A DNA stretch of 64,000 nt from Panulirus ornatus. Its lineage: Eukaryota > Arthropoda > Malacostraca > Decapoda > Palinuridae. This document shows, piece after piece, positions 29,609-41,584 of this stretch. Location: assembly GCF_036320965.1 (NCBI RefSeq), contig NC_092238.1:17946694-18010693 (forward strand). The letters run 5' to 3'. The notes under the pieces were generated by a model, which made no database searches, was not told the origin of the DNA, and saw only the letters and a program-made list of their open reading frames with translations. Positions within the stretch are counted from its first letter, which is position 1; every line of letters starts with the position of its first letter. The position numbers and the translations under genes are program-made.

Positions 29609-29609
<1 letters not shown>

Positions 29610-29825
29610 CCATCCACAACCCTCCCTTATGTATCTCTTAGACCAATACAGACATGGTGCTATCCAGGTCGTTCAGAGGTGCTTAACCTAGGCTGGCCTG
29701 AGGCGGGTGTTCAGACCGTGCAGGACGCCTGAGGGGGGTGGCAGGAAGCGGCCGAGGTCATCCTTGGCTTCTCATGACCCTAAAAGTAAGTGGAGTTTGG
29801 GAGATCGTTAGGAAGGACTTCATTT

Positions 29826-29827
<2 letters not shown>

Positions 29828-29909
<82 letters not shown>
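29828..29909. repeat. (GA)n microsatellite, 82 bp
   Basis: Pure GA tract. RE-rich and SL-rich open frames over it on both strands are artefacts. Confidence 0.98.
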
Positions 29910-29911
<2 letters not shown>

Positions 29912-30474
29912 CCTCTGTATCCTGTGTATTGTCTTCGGTGTACTGGGGAGACGCGTTCCATTTGAATGGTATGACCCACCGTAACATGTATTCTGTATAC
30001 TTGCGTAAGAAGTTGAAACAATGGTTCTTTGTGTACCGTATACCTGTATACAGTAAGTGGATTATAAACTGTATACTTTTCTAGGACAGCAGAGGTTGAG
30101 GTGTATGCTCAATCCTGTGTACTTGTGTACAATGGTAAGCTGGGGCTCTATGTGTGTAGGGCAGCAGAGGTTGAAGTGTATGAGGCTCGGATCTTTGTAT
30201 CTGCGTATAGCGGCAAGTAGAGGGCCTCTGCGGCTGTATACTTTACTATTCTGTAAGGTAACTGCCTCGGTGTAGTGTGTGGATATGTGACAGGAGTATT
30301 GTCCACACCCTGTATCTCATCACTGTAAGACCTGCCTGAACCAACATACGATGTGTTAAAGACGTATAGAAACTATGGTGATTCATTTACTGTATGTCTG
30401 TATGTTGCAAAATACAGGAAGATCATCTGGAGCTGGTGAGTAATACATCACTACAACAGTCTCAGATGTTGATG
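29910..30474. other. Low-copy DNA with loose GTATAC-rich repetition
   Basis: Two blocks, about 30084-30130 and 30160-30215, share GGGCAGCAGAGGTTGA-like and GTATGC/GTATGA words, suggesting an old two-unit tandem of about 80 bp. No gene recognised. Confidence 0.4.
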
Positions 30475-30680
30475 GCTAAGAAGTATTTCCTATAGTTAGA
30501 ATGAGAAATCTACTTTGCATTGTAGATTAAGAAATATTTTCTATAGTTAGAATGAGAAATCTACTGTGTATCGTAGATCAAGAAATATTTCCTATAGTTA
30601 GAATGAGAAATCTACTGTGTATCGTAGATCAAGAAATATTTTCTATAGTTAGAATGAGAAATCTACTGTGTATTGTAGCA
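30475..30680. repeat. 51-bp minisatellite, 4 copies
   Basis: Four units contain TAGAATGAGAAATCTACTGT and AAGAAATATTT(C/T)CTATAG. The length is a multiple of 3, giving a 67-codon frame with three MRNLLCIVDQEIF repeats; I see no sign that it is translated. Confidence 0.92.
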
Positions 30681-31221
30681 GATAGTACTTGTCGTGTGAC
30701 TTTCCCATGCCTTCTTTATCCTCAGTTAGCAAAGGTCTCTTGTGCTCTGACGTAAACTAGGCTATTTCTCCCCTACTATGAAGTGGACTTAAAATATCTC
30801 CTTTGTTGTTCGAGATATAGATCGTTACCGAACACCTGACAACACTTTCCATCAGTTGAAGTGATCACTATAGCAACTCCAGTGTTCTTCCTGACTGCCT
30901 CTGTGTTGACCAGGCCGGCGGGTCGGACTCGCGTGGCCTTAGGTATGATGCAAGTGTTCCGCGTCTCATATTCTTGTGGTCCTCATCCATCGTTCTTGTC
31001 TTTCCTTTCCTGGGTGCGTGCAACCTTCCCTTGGCGCATTATTCCCGGCCTTCCATGCGTGACGGTATATCTCACTCACGTGTGTCTGTGTTGTGTGACC
31101 TCCTCCGCCTCCACCAATCTGGTAAGATGCCGTCGCGGGTCAGCTTGTCTGCACCAAGTCATGCCTGACGCATGCCTCTCTGTACTCCTTCATACTGTCC
31201 TAACCCTCCTCTACCATCCTC
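30681..31221. other. Low-copy DNA, nothing recognised
   Basis: The first third of a 317-codon open frame (30861-31814) falls here, but it has no recognisable domain before it enters the 22-bp repeat. No splice or promoter signal stands out. Confidence 0.4.
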
Positions 31222-31785
31222 TTTATCCGCTCATCTGGTCCTCTGTACCCGCTTATCTGGCCCTCTGTACCCGCTCATCTGGTCCTCTGTACCCGCTCAT
31301 CTGGTCCTCTGTACCCGTTCATCTGGTCCTCTGTACCCGCTCATCTGGTCCCCTGTACCCATCTCATCTGTTCCTCTGTACCCGCTCATCTGGTCCTCTG
31401 TACCCTCTCATCTGGTCTCAGTACCCGCTCATCTGGTCCTCTGTACCCGCTCATCTGTTCCTCTGTACCCGTTCATCTGGTCCTCTGTACCCGCTCATCT
31501 GGTCCTCTGTACCCGCTCATCTGGTCTCAGTACCCGCTCATCTGGTCCTCTGTACCCGCTCATCTGGTCCTCTGTATCCCCCTCATCGGGTCCTCTGTAC
31601 GCACTCATCTGTTCCTCTGTACCCGCTCATCTGGTCTCTGTACCCGCTCATCTGGTCCTTTGTACCCGCTCATCTGGTCTTCTGTACCCGCTCATCTGTT
31701 CCTCTGTGCCCGCTCATCTGTTCCTCTGTACCCGCTCACCTGGTCCTCTGTACCCGCTCATCTGGTCCTCTGTACCCACTCGCCC
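31222..31785. repeat. 22-bp minisatellite, about 25 copies
   Basis: The core is CTCATCTGGTCCTCTGTACC plus CG, with TTCATCTG and short forms lacking CT. Because 22 is not a multiple of 3, open frames through it show a 22-residue super-repeat that visits all three readings (PLIWSSVPAHLVLCTRSSG). The 317- and 243-codon frames are repeat artefacts. Confidence 0.95.
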
Positions 31786-32799
31786 ACTGTATCTGGTTTG
31801 TTCCTGTGTGTTGATGATAACCCCCCCCCCCCTCCCCTGGAATATTCAGGACCTTATCTGTTGGCACAAATTTAACTTTACGACGCGCCTTGCCTCTCTG
31901 TGAGTACGTCTCCAACTAACATCGTCATAGTATAACATGTATAAACATTAACGGAAATGATCAAAAGAATAATGAAACAGAAAATCAAAAACTATAACTT
32001 TCATTTCTCTATTTCATTCAGGATTATCTTAAACTGACTTAGAACTCCGTAAGCCGATAGAAAACTCCGCAAAACAAACATTTCACCCGGAAAAACAGGT
32101 TCCTCACTAGATAGTGGCAGCTGGGCGGAACAGGTTTACGCTCGCTTTCAAAAGATACTTTGAGAATAAATTACAGAAACGCCAGAGGCAGCCACGCAAT
32201 CCTGAGCTGGATCTAATCCCAGCTTAACCTGCCGTCAGCCGTTACGTCAGTCGAGCAAAGATTTCCAATTGAACTGTGATCAGAGGCGAGGCTCCCGCTG
32301 ACAATGGCAGTCATGACGCAATCACAACAGTGAAGGCGGTTGGCGGCACCGCTGCCGAGTTGAGGACGCTCACCGGCCCGCCTCACACTGATGCCATACA
32401 ACGTAGTATTTCTCTCTCCTTCGAGATTTTACGAGTGTATAATTACTGCCGTATGTCCCACCTGGGATATGATCCCAAACTGAATGCCATTAAACTGTGA
32501 TAAAAAGTTAAATATTTTCGCTTTATGAAAGAACATGAGAAAGGCGTAGGTGGATAGATGTAGTGTGGTGGAGGTTGTGGTAACACGAGCCAGTGGCGGT
32601 GGCGACACGGACACATGACCCACATCCCAGGGAGGGCAGCAGCAGCAGCAGCAGGTGTGGTACACGACGTGTAACTCTCCCACCTGATGCATGGCCGCGT
32701 TATGGATGTCTTCCACGTGCAACAACAACACACATCATGGACGATATAGTGGAATCGTCACACGTAGTATTGGTGCTATCTGTCACCTGCAGTGTGGCC
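31786..32799. other. Low-copy DNA with a C run and a GC-rich patch
   Basis: A run of ten C residues occurs near 31820. At 32200-32400 the sequence is GC- and CpG-richer than its surroundings and open in two strands (62 and 74 codons), without a recognisable domain. An AGCAGCAGCAGCAGC tract lies near 32640. A regulatory or exonic role for the CpG-richer part is possible but unsupported. Confidence 0.35.
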
Positions 32800-35700
32800 A
32801 CACACTTGATCTCGCCCCTATGTCCACACACCTGATCTCGCTCCGTTGTCCACACACCTGATCTCGCTCCGTTGTCCACGCACCTGATCTCGCTCCGTTG
32901 TCCACGCACCTGATCTCGCTCCGTTGTCCACGCACCTGATCTCGCTCCGTTGTCCACGCACCTGATCTCGCTCCGTTGTCCACGCACCTGATCTCGCTCC
33001 GTTGTCCACACACTTGATCTCGCCCGGTTGTCCACACACTTGATCTCGCTCCGTTGTACACACACTTGATCTCGCCCGGCTGTCCACACACTTGATCTCG
33101 CCTCGTTGTCCACACACTTGATCTCGCTCCGTTGTGCACACACTTGATCTCGCCCCGTTGCCCACACACTTGATCTCGCCCCGTTAACCACACACTTGAT
33201 CTCGCCCCGCTGTCCACACACTTGATCTCGCATCGCTGTCCACACACTTGATCTCGCCCGTTGTCCACACACTTGATCTCGCCCCGTTTTCCACACACTT
33301 GATCTCGCCCCTTGTCCACGCACTTGATCTCGCCCTTTTGTCCACACACTTGATCTCGCCTCGTTGTCCACACACTTGATCTCGCCCGTTGTCCACACAC
33401 TTGATCTCGTCCCGTTGTGAACACACTTGATCTTGCCCCGTTTTTCACACACTTGATCTCACCCCGTTGTCCACACACTTGATTTAGTCCCGTTGTCCAC
33501 ACACTTGATCTCGCCCCGTTGTCCACACACTTGATCTCGCCCCGTTGTGAACACACTTGATCTTGCCCCGTTGTTCACACACTTGATCTCACCCCGTTGT
33601 CCATACGCTTGATCTCGTCCCGTTGTCCATACACTTGATCTCTCCCCGTTGTCCACACACTTGATCTCGCCCCGTTGTCCACGCACTTGATTTTGCCCCG
33701 TTGTCCACACACTTGATATCGTCCCGTTATCCACATACTTGATTTCGCCCCGTTGTCCACACACTTGATCTCGCCCGGCTGTCCACACACTTGATATCGC
33801 CCCGTTGTCCACACATCTGATCTCGCCCCGTTGTCCAAACACTTGATCCGCATCGCTGTCCACACACTTGATCTCGCTCCGTTGTCAAAACAACTGATCT
33901 CGCCCCGTTGTCCACACACTTGATCTCGCCCTGTTGTCCACACGCTTGATCTCACCTCGTTGTCCAACCACTTGATCTCGCATCGCTGTCCACACACTTG
34001 ATCTCGCCCCGTTGTCCACACACTTGATCTCGTTCCGTTGTCCACACACTTGATCTCGTCCTGTTGTCCAAACACTTGATCTCGCCCCGTTATCTACACA
34101 CTTGATATCGCCCCGTTGTCCACACACATGATCTCGTCCCGTCGTCCACATACTTGATATCGCCCCGTTGTTGAAACACTTGATCTCGCCCGGCTGTCCA
34201 CACACTTGATCTCGCCTCGTTGTCCACACACATGATCTCGCCTCGTTGTTCACACACTTGATCTCGCTCCGTTAGCCACACACTTGATCTCGTCCTGTTG
34301 TCCACACACTTGATTTCGCCTAGTTGTCCTCGCACTTGATCTTCCCCAGTTGTCCACACACTTGATCTCGCCCTGTTGTCCACAACTTGATCACGCCCCG
34401 TTGTCCGCACACATGATCTCGCCTCATTGTTCACACACTTGATCTCGCCCCATTGTCCACACACTTGATCTCGCCCCGTTGTCCACACACTTGATCTCGC
34501 CCCGTTGTCCACACACTTGATCTCGTCCCGTTGTCCACACACTTGATCTCGCCCCATTGTCCACACACTTGATCTCGCCCCATTGTCCACACACTTGATC
34601 TCGCCTCGTTGTCCACGCACTTGATCTCGCCCCGTTGTCCACACACATGATCTCACCCCGTTGTCCACACACTTGATCTTGCCCCATTGTCCACACACTT
34701 GATCTCGCCTCGTTGTCCACCCACTTGATCTCACCCCGTTGTCCACACACTTGATCTTGCCCCATTGTCCACACACTTGATCTCGCCTCGTTGTCCATGC
34801 ACTTGATCTCGCCCCGTTGTCCACACACTTGATCTCGCCCCATTGTCCACACACTTGATCTCGCCCCGTTGTCCACACACTTGATCTCGCCCTATTGTCC
34901 ACACACTTGATCTCGCCCCATTGTCCACACACTTGATCTCGCCCCATTGTCCACACACTTGATCTCGCCCCATTGTCCACACACTTGATCTCGCCCCATT
35001 GTCCACACACTTGATCTCGCCCCATTGTCCACACACTTGATCTCGCCCCATTGTCCACACACTTGATCTCGCCCCATTGTCCACACACTTGATCTCGCCC
35101 CATTGTCCGCACACTTGATCTCCCCCATTGTCCACACACTTGATCTCGCCCCGTTGTCGACTCACTTGATCTCGCCTCGTTGTCCACGCACTTGATCTCG
35201 CCCCGTTGTCCACACACTTGATCTCGCCCCATTGTCCACACACTTGATCTCGCCTCGTTGTCCACACACTTGATCTCGCCCCATTGTCCACACACTTGAT
35301 CTCGCCTCGTTGTCCACACACTTGATCTCGCCCCATTGTCCACACACTTGATCTCGCCCCATTGTCCACACACTTGATCTCGCCCCATTGTCCACACACT
35401 TGATCTCGCCCCGTTGTCCACACACTTGATCTCGCCCCATTGTCCACACACTTGATCTCGCCCCATTGTCCACACACTTGATCTCGCCCCATTGTCCACA
35501 CACTTGATCTCGCCCCATTGTCCACACACTTGATCTCGCCCCATTGTCCACACACTTGATCTCGCCCCGTTGTCCACACACTTGATCTCGCCCCATTGTC
35601 CACACACTTGATCTCGCCCCGTTGTCCACACACTTGATCTCGCCCCATTGTCCACACACTTGATCTCGCCCCATTGTCCACACACTTGATCTCGCCCCAT

Positions 35701-35845
35701 TGTCCACACACTTGATCTCCCCCATTGTCCACACACATGATCTAGCCCCGTTGTCCACACACTTGATCTCGCCCCATTGTCCACACACATGATCTAGCCC
35801 CGTTGTCCACACACTTGATCTCGCCCCATTGTCCACACACTTCAC
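32800..35845. repeat. 26-bp minisatellite, about 117 copies, three sequence zones
   Basis: The unit is CACACACTTGATCTCGCCCC plus GTTGTC or ATTGTC. The first zone (32815-33010) uses ACCTGATCTCGCTCCG with CCACGC. The middle zone (33010-34440) is heterogeneous. The third zone (34440-35845) is dominated by CCCCATTGTC. The antisense open frames of up to 566 codons have a 26-residue super-repeat (CVDNGARSSVWTTGRDQVCG and so on) created by the 26-bp period running through all frames. Confidence 0.97.
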
Positions 35846-35997
35846 TTGTTACATCCAGTGATGTAGTGTGACGTCGATATTTGTCATGCTTGACGTTAGT
35901 GACATTATGTCATACCTGAATATTTGATCCATATCTATAAAACTGAACTTTATGAAGACGTTTACACGTGAACCAATGTAACGTAATGAAAAAAGAG

Positions 35998-36137
<140 letters not shown>

Positions 36138-36287
36138 TCCTTTACATTGATCAGAGTAACATTACTAAAGCTTGCCTTTTTCCGTCGTCAGGTGAGTGTT
36201 GGTGCCGAACCGAGAGACGCCATCACCAACCATTGTCTGATGGCCCGCCACCAGGTAGGTGCTCCCTACTCACGCACCCCCACCACC

Positions 36288-36435
<148 letters not shown>

Positions 36436-36618
36436 GCTTTGTCGCTGTCTCCCGCGTTTGCGAGGTAGCGCAAGGAAACAGACGAAAGAAATGACCCAAC
36501 CCACCCCCATACACATGTATATACATACGTCCACACACGCAAATATACATACCTACACAGCTTTCCATGGTTTACCCCAGACGCTTCACATGCCTTGATT
36601 CAATCCACTGACAGCACG

Positions 36619-38147
36619 TCAACCCCGGTATACCACTTCGCTCCAATTCACTCTATTCCTTGCCCTCCTTTCACCCTCCTGCATGTTCAGGCCCCGATCA
36701 CACAAAATCTTTTTCACTCCATCTTTCCACCTCCAATTTGGTCTCCCTCTTCTCCTCGTTCCCTCCAACTCCGACACGTATATCCTCTTGGTCAATCTTT
36801 CCTCACTCATTCTCTCCATGTGACCAAACCATTTCAAAACACCCTCTTCTGCTCTCTCAACCACGCTCTTTTTATTTCCACACATCTCTCTTACCCTTAC
36901 GTTACTTACTCGATCAAACCACCTCACACCACACATTGTCCTCAAACATCTCATTTCCAGCATATCCATCGTCCTGCGCACAACTCTATCCATAGCCCAC
37001 GCCTCGCAACCATACAACATTGTTGGAACCACTATTCCTTCAAACATACCCATTTTTGCTTTCCGAGATAATGTTCTCGACTTCCACACATTCTTCAAGG
37101 CTCCCAGAATTTTCGCCCCCTCCCCCACCCTATGATCCACTTCCGCTTCCATGGTTCCATCCGCTGCCAGATCCACTCCCAGATATCTAAAACACTTCAC
37201 TTCCTCCAGTTTTTCTCCATTCAAACTTACCTCCCAATTGACTTGACCCTCAACCCTACTGTACCTAATAACCTTGCTCTTATTCACATTTATTCTTAAC
37301 TTTCTTCTTTCACACACTTTACCAAACTCAGTAACCAGCCTCTGCAGTTTCTCACATGAATCAGCCACCAGCGCTGTATCATCAGCGAACAACAACTGAC
37401 TCACTTCCCAAGCTCTCTCATCCACAACACACTTCATTTTTGCCCCTCTTTCCAAAACTCTTGCATTCACCTCCCTGACAACCCCATCCATAAACAAATT
37501 AAACAACCATGGAGACATCACACACCCCTGCCGCAAACCTACATTCACTGAGAACCAATCACTTTCCTCTCTTCCTACACGTACACATGCCTTACATCCT
37601 CGATAAAAACTTTTCACTGCTTCTAACAACTTGCCTCCCACAACATATATTCTTAATATCTTCCACAGAGCATCTCTATCAACTCTATCATATGCCTTCT
37701 CCAGATCCATAAATGCTACATACAAATCCATTTGCTTTTCTAAGTATTTCTCACATACATTCTTCAAAGCAAACACCTGATCCACACATCCTCTACCACT
37801 TCTGAAACCACACTGCTCTTCCCAATCTGATGCTCTGTACATGCCTTCACCCTCTCAATCAATACCCTCCCATATAATTTACCAGGAATACTCAACAAAC
37901 TTACACCTCTGTAATTTGAGCACTCACTCTTATCCCCTTTGCCTTTGTACAATGGCACTATGCACGCATTCCGCCAATCCTCAGGCACCTCACCATGAGT
38001 CATACATACATTAAATAACCTTACCAACCAGTCAACAATACAGTCCCCTCCTTTTTTAATAAATTCCACTGCAATACCATCCAAACCTGCTGCCTTGCCG
38101 GCTTTCATCTTCCGCAAAGCTTTTAGTACCTCCTCTCTGTTTACCAA
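36619..38147 (-). pseudogene. RTE-like reverse transcriptase of copy C, one frameshift
   Basis: The RT begins at VNREEVLKALRKMKAGKAAG (38147) and LDGIAVEFIKKGGD, with NACIVPLYKGKGD and NYRGVSLLSIPGKLY. At about 37826 one C of a CCCC run is missing relative to copy B, which shifts the frame in the middle of the conserved GEEQCGFRSG block. In the new frame: CGFRSGRGCVDQVFALKN, AFMDLEKAYDRVDRDALW, VGLRQGCVMSPWLFNLFM, LLFADDTALVADS with the catalytic DD, CFRYLGVDLAADG, and the C-terminal LKWFGHMERM and GRPNWRWKDGVKK. Apart from the frameshift all catalytic residues that I can see are present. Confidence 0.9.
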
Positions 38148-38597
38148 ATCATTTTCCCCAACCCTCTCACTTTACACACCACCTCGACCAAGACACCCTA
38201 TATCTGCCACTCTATCATCAAACACATTCAACAAACCTTCAAAATACTCACTCCATCTTCTCACATCACCACTACTTGTTATCACCTCCCCATTAGCGCC
38301 CTTCACTGAAGTTCCCATTTGCGCCCTTGTCTCACGCACTTTATTTACCTCCTTCCAGAACATCTTTTTATTCTCCCTAAAATTTAATGATACTCTCTCA
38401 CCCCAACTCTCATTTGCCCTCTTTTTCACCTCTTGCACCTTTCTCTTGACCTCCTGTCTCTTTCTTTTATACATCTCCCACTCAATTGCATTTTTTCCCT
38501 GCAAAAATCGTCCAAATGCCTCTCTCTTCTCTTTCACTAATACTCTTACTTCTTCATCCCATCACTCACTACCCTTTCTAATCAACCCACCTCCCAC
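38148..38597 (-). pseudogene. RTE-like ORF2 linker segment of copy C, two stops
   Basis: Reads GGGLIRKGSE, stop (TGA where the sense copy at 9500 has a TGG tryptophan), WDEEVRVLVKEKREAFGRFL, then a lysine/arginine-rich stretch (KRKRQEVKRKVQEVKKRAN), ENKKMFWKEVNKVRETRAQM and YFEGLLNVFDDRVADIGCLG. A TAA after GRGGV replaces the CAA glutamine codon of the copy at 9880, a C-to-T type change. This is the region between the endonuclease and the RT. Confidence 0.88.
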
Positions 38598-38691
38598 TAT
38601 TATAATTATCATCATAATTATCATTATCATTACTATTATCATTATTATCATTACTATTATTATCATCAATATTATTATTATTATTATTAGT

Positions 38692-38726
<35 letters not shown>

Positions 38727-38785
38727 CATTATTGTTATCAATATTATTATTATCATTATTATCCTTATTATTATTATTATTATTA

Positions 38786-38838
<53 letters not shown>

Positions 38839-38890
38839 GTTATTATCATTATCATTATCATCATTTTTATCATTATTATTACCATCTTTA
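38598..38890. repeat. (ATT/ATC)n microsatellite, about 290 bp
   Basis: Trinucleotide tract of ATT with many ATC and some ATA units; the centre (about 38775-38838) is pure ATT. It replaces the sequence that should continue the LINE copy at its 5' side. Confidence 0.97.
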
Positions 38891-39340
38891 TCATTCATGT
38901 TATTATAGTAATTCAAGGGATGGTCACAATGAAGATATTTGTATGTGAGTCTTACATAGAAATACAACAATGATATACTCCACCTGCCACACAGTTGTAC
39001 ATTAGTAATCCGTTATTACAGAAATGTTTATTGAAATAAAACAATTAATAATAACAAGAATGCTGTATCAACATTAGATACAGCAGATTATTAGCAAATT
39101 ATTCAGTAGATACATGAGATCAGTTCAGCTGGCGATCATGAAACAAAATCAATGTAGACTTAAAAGGTAAATTACGACCCAGTGAGATGGTCAGTATTAC
39201 ACGGTTAGCTGAAGCCAGGCTAGAACCCTTGAGGTGATGTACTACACCACACTTTTTGTTATGGAAGAACACACGCACGTATGTACATACATACTGGGTT
39301 AAGAGACGGGGCAACATGAGTGTAAACCTCTCCCCCCAAA
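38891..39340. other. Low-copy AT-rich DNA
   Basis: No gene or repeat recognised. Contains an AATAAA-like context (TGAAATAAAAC near 39034) that I cannot link to a transcript. Confidence 0.35.
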
Positions 39341-39422
39341 CACACACACACACACACACACACAGACACACACACACACAGACATACACACACACACAGA
39401 CACACACACACACACACACACA
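39341..39422. repeat. (CA)n microsatellite with CAGA interruptions
   Basis: CA tract broken by four single G substitutions, mostly ACAGACAC. Confidence 0.96.
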
Positions 39423-39612
39423 ACAGTTCATGTTAATCAGCTCATTATCCTTCCTCTCCTCACACGGATGCTGTTGTCTTCCTCATGATGAACATATTAC
39501 CCATCTTATCACACCTGGTCATCATCAACCTGTTATGGGTAGACAGTAACATCGGGAAGCTCAAAGGCTGAGAAATCCAGCTTCTACCTTGAGATGTTTA
39601 TAATTATAATTC

Positions 39613-41350
39613 GTTACTGTGTGGAACCCTGCCACTCGAGGGATGGTCATGTATCAAGTTGTGTGGAGCCCTGCCACACGAAGATGGTCGTGTATCCAGC
39701 TGTGTGGAGCCCTGCCACACGAGGATGGTAGGGTATCCAGCTGTGTGGAGCCCTGCCACACGAGGATGGTCGTGTATCCAGCTGTGTGGAGCCCTGCCAC
39801 TCGAGGGATGGTCATGTATCCAGCTGTGTGAAGCCCTGCCACACGAGGATGGTCGTGTATCCAGCTGTGTGGAGCCCTGCCACTCGAGGGATGGTCGTGT
39901 ATCCAGCTGTGTGGAGCCCTGCCACACGAGGATGGTCGTGTATCCAGCTGTGTGAAGCCCTGCCACACGAGGATGGTCGTGTATCCAGCTGTGTGGAGCC
40001 CTGCCACTCGAGGGATTGTCGTGTATCCAGCTGTGTGGAACCCTGCCACACGAGGATGGTAGGGTATCCAGCTGTGTGGAGCCCTGCCACACGAGGATGG
40101 TCGTGTATCCAGCTGTGTGAAGCCCTGCCACACGAGGGATGGTCGTGTATCCAGCTGTGTGGAGCCCTGCCACACGAGGATGGTCGTGTATCCAGCTGTG
40201 TGGAGCCCTGCCACTCGAGGGATGGTCGTGTATCCAGCTGTGTGGAACCCTGCCACACGAGGATGGTAGGGTATCCAGCTGTGTGGAGCCCTGCCACACG
40301 AGGATGGTAGGGTATCCAGCTGTGTGGAACCCTGTCACACGAGGATGGTAGGGTATCCAGCTGTGTGGCGCCCTGCCACACGAGGATGGTAGGGTATCCA
40401 GCTGTGTGGAACCCTGTCACACGAGGAATGGTCGGGTATCCAGCTGTGTGGAACCCTGCCACACGAGGATGGTAGGGTATCCAGCTGTGTGGAACCCTGC
40501 CACACGAGGATGGTAGGGTATCCAGCTGTGTGGAACCCTGTCACACGAGGAATGGTCGGGTATCCAGCTGTGTGGAACCCTGCCACACGAGGATGGTAGG
40601 GTATCCAGCTGTGTGGAACCCTGCCACACGAGGATGGTAGGGTATCCAGCTGTGTGGAACCCTGTCACACGAGGATGGTCGGGTATCCAGCTGTGTGGAA
40701 CCCTGCCACACGAGGATGGTAGGGTATCCAGCTGTGTGGAACCCTGCCACACGAGGATGGTAGGGTATCCAGCTGTGTGGAACCCTGCCACACGAGGATG
40801 GTCGGGTATCCAGCTGTGTGGAACCCTGCCACACGAGGATGGTAGGGTATCCAGCTGTGTGGAACCCTGTCACACGAGGATGGTAGTGTATCCAGCTGTG
40901 TGGAACCCTGCCACACGAGGATGGTAGGGTATCCAGCTGTGTGGAACCCTGCCACACGAGGATGGTCGGGTATCCAGCTGTGTGGAACCCTGCCACACGA
41001 GGATGGTAGGGTATCCAGCTGTGTGGAACCCTGCCACACGAGGAATGGTCGGGTATCCAGCCGTATGAAACCCTTCCACTCGAGGGATGGTAGTGTATCC
41101 AGCTGTGTGGAGCTCTGCCACTCGAGGATAGTCGTGTAACCAGCTGTTTGGAACCCTGCCACACGAGGATTGTAGGGTATCCAGCTGTGTGGAGCCCTGC
41201 CACACGAAGATGGTCGGGTATCCAGCTGTTTGGAACCCTGCCACACGAGGGATGGTTGTGTATCCAGCTGTGTGGAACCCTGCCACACGAAGAATGGTTG
41301 TGCATCCAGCTGTGTGGAGCCTTACCACAGGAGGAATGGTCGTGTATCCT
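39613..41350. repeat. 41-bp minisatellite, about 42 copies, two sub-families
   Basis: The unit is GTATCCAGCTGTGTGGAACC plus CTGCCACACGAGGATGGTA. The left part (to about 40250) mostly has GGAGCCC and GGTCGT; the right part (from about 40250) mostly has GGAACCC and GGTAGG. A GAGGGATGG variant one base longer recurs. Open frames on both strands up to 254 codons are artefacts of the 41-bp period. Confidence 0.97.
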
Positions 41351-41584
41351 TGCTTTACCTTGACCTCTTCCTACAACGTTAACACTTCCAGAACTCGGAT
41401 GTTGAGGAGCTCAGACCAGCCTTTCCTTGCCACTCTCTGTTCTACAACGTAGGTTGACTATGGTCTGTACCTTTGCCCCACTATGCCAATTATAGAAAAA
41501 ATATACGTTTTCATCATATATGTATTTAAATCGTGATAATTATGTTATTTTTGTTTGTATTTATGTGCATGTGATTGTATACTT

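Noticed and set aside
32700..35845. Antisense frames of up to 566 codons with VDNGARSSVW repeats
   Set aside because: A 26-bp period read through three frames; no flanking coding sequence or domain.
36181..36260. Possible exon with GTCAG/GTGAGT and CCAG/GTAGGT
   Set aside because: Two donor-like words without an acceptor-like partner or a recognisable peptide; too easily due to chance.
38095..38973. 292-codon plus-strand frame ending in poly-I/L
   Set aside because: Antisense of the LINE linker running into the ATT microsatellite.
39604..41305. Repeat protein on minus strand (GFHTAGYPTILVWQ)
   Set aside because: 41-bp minisatellite; equal-length open frames exist on the opposite strand too.
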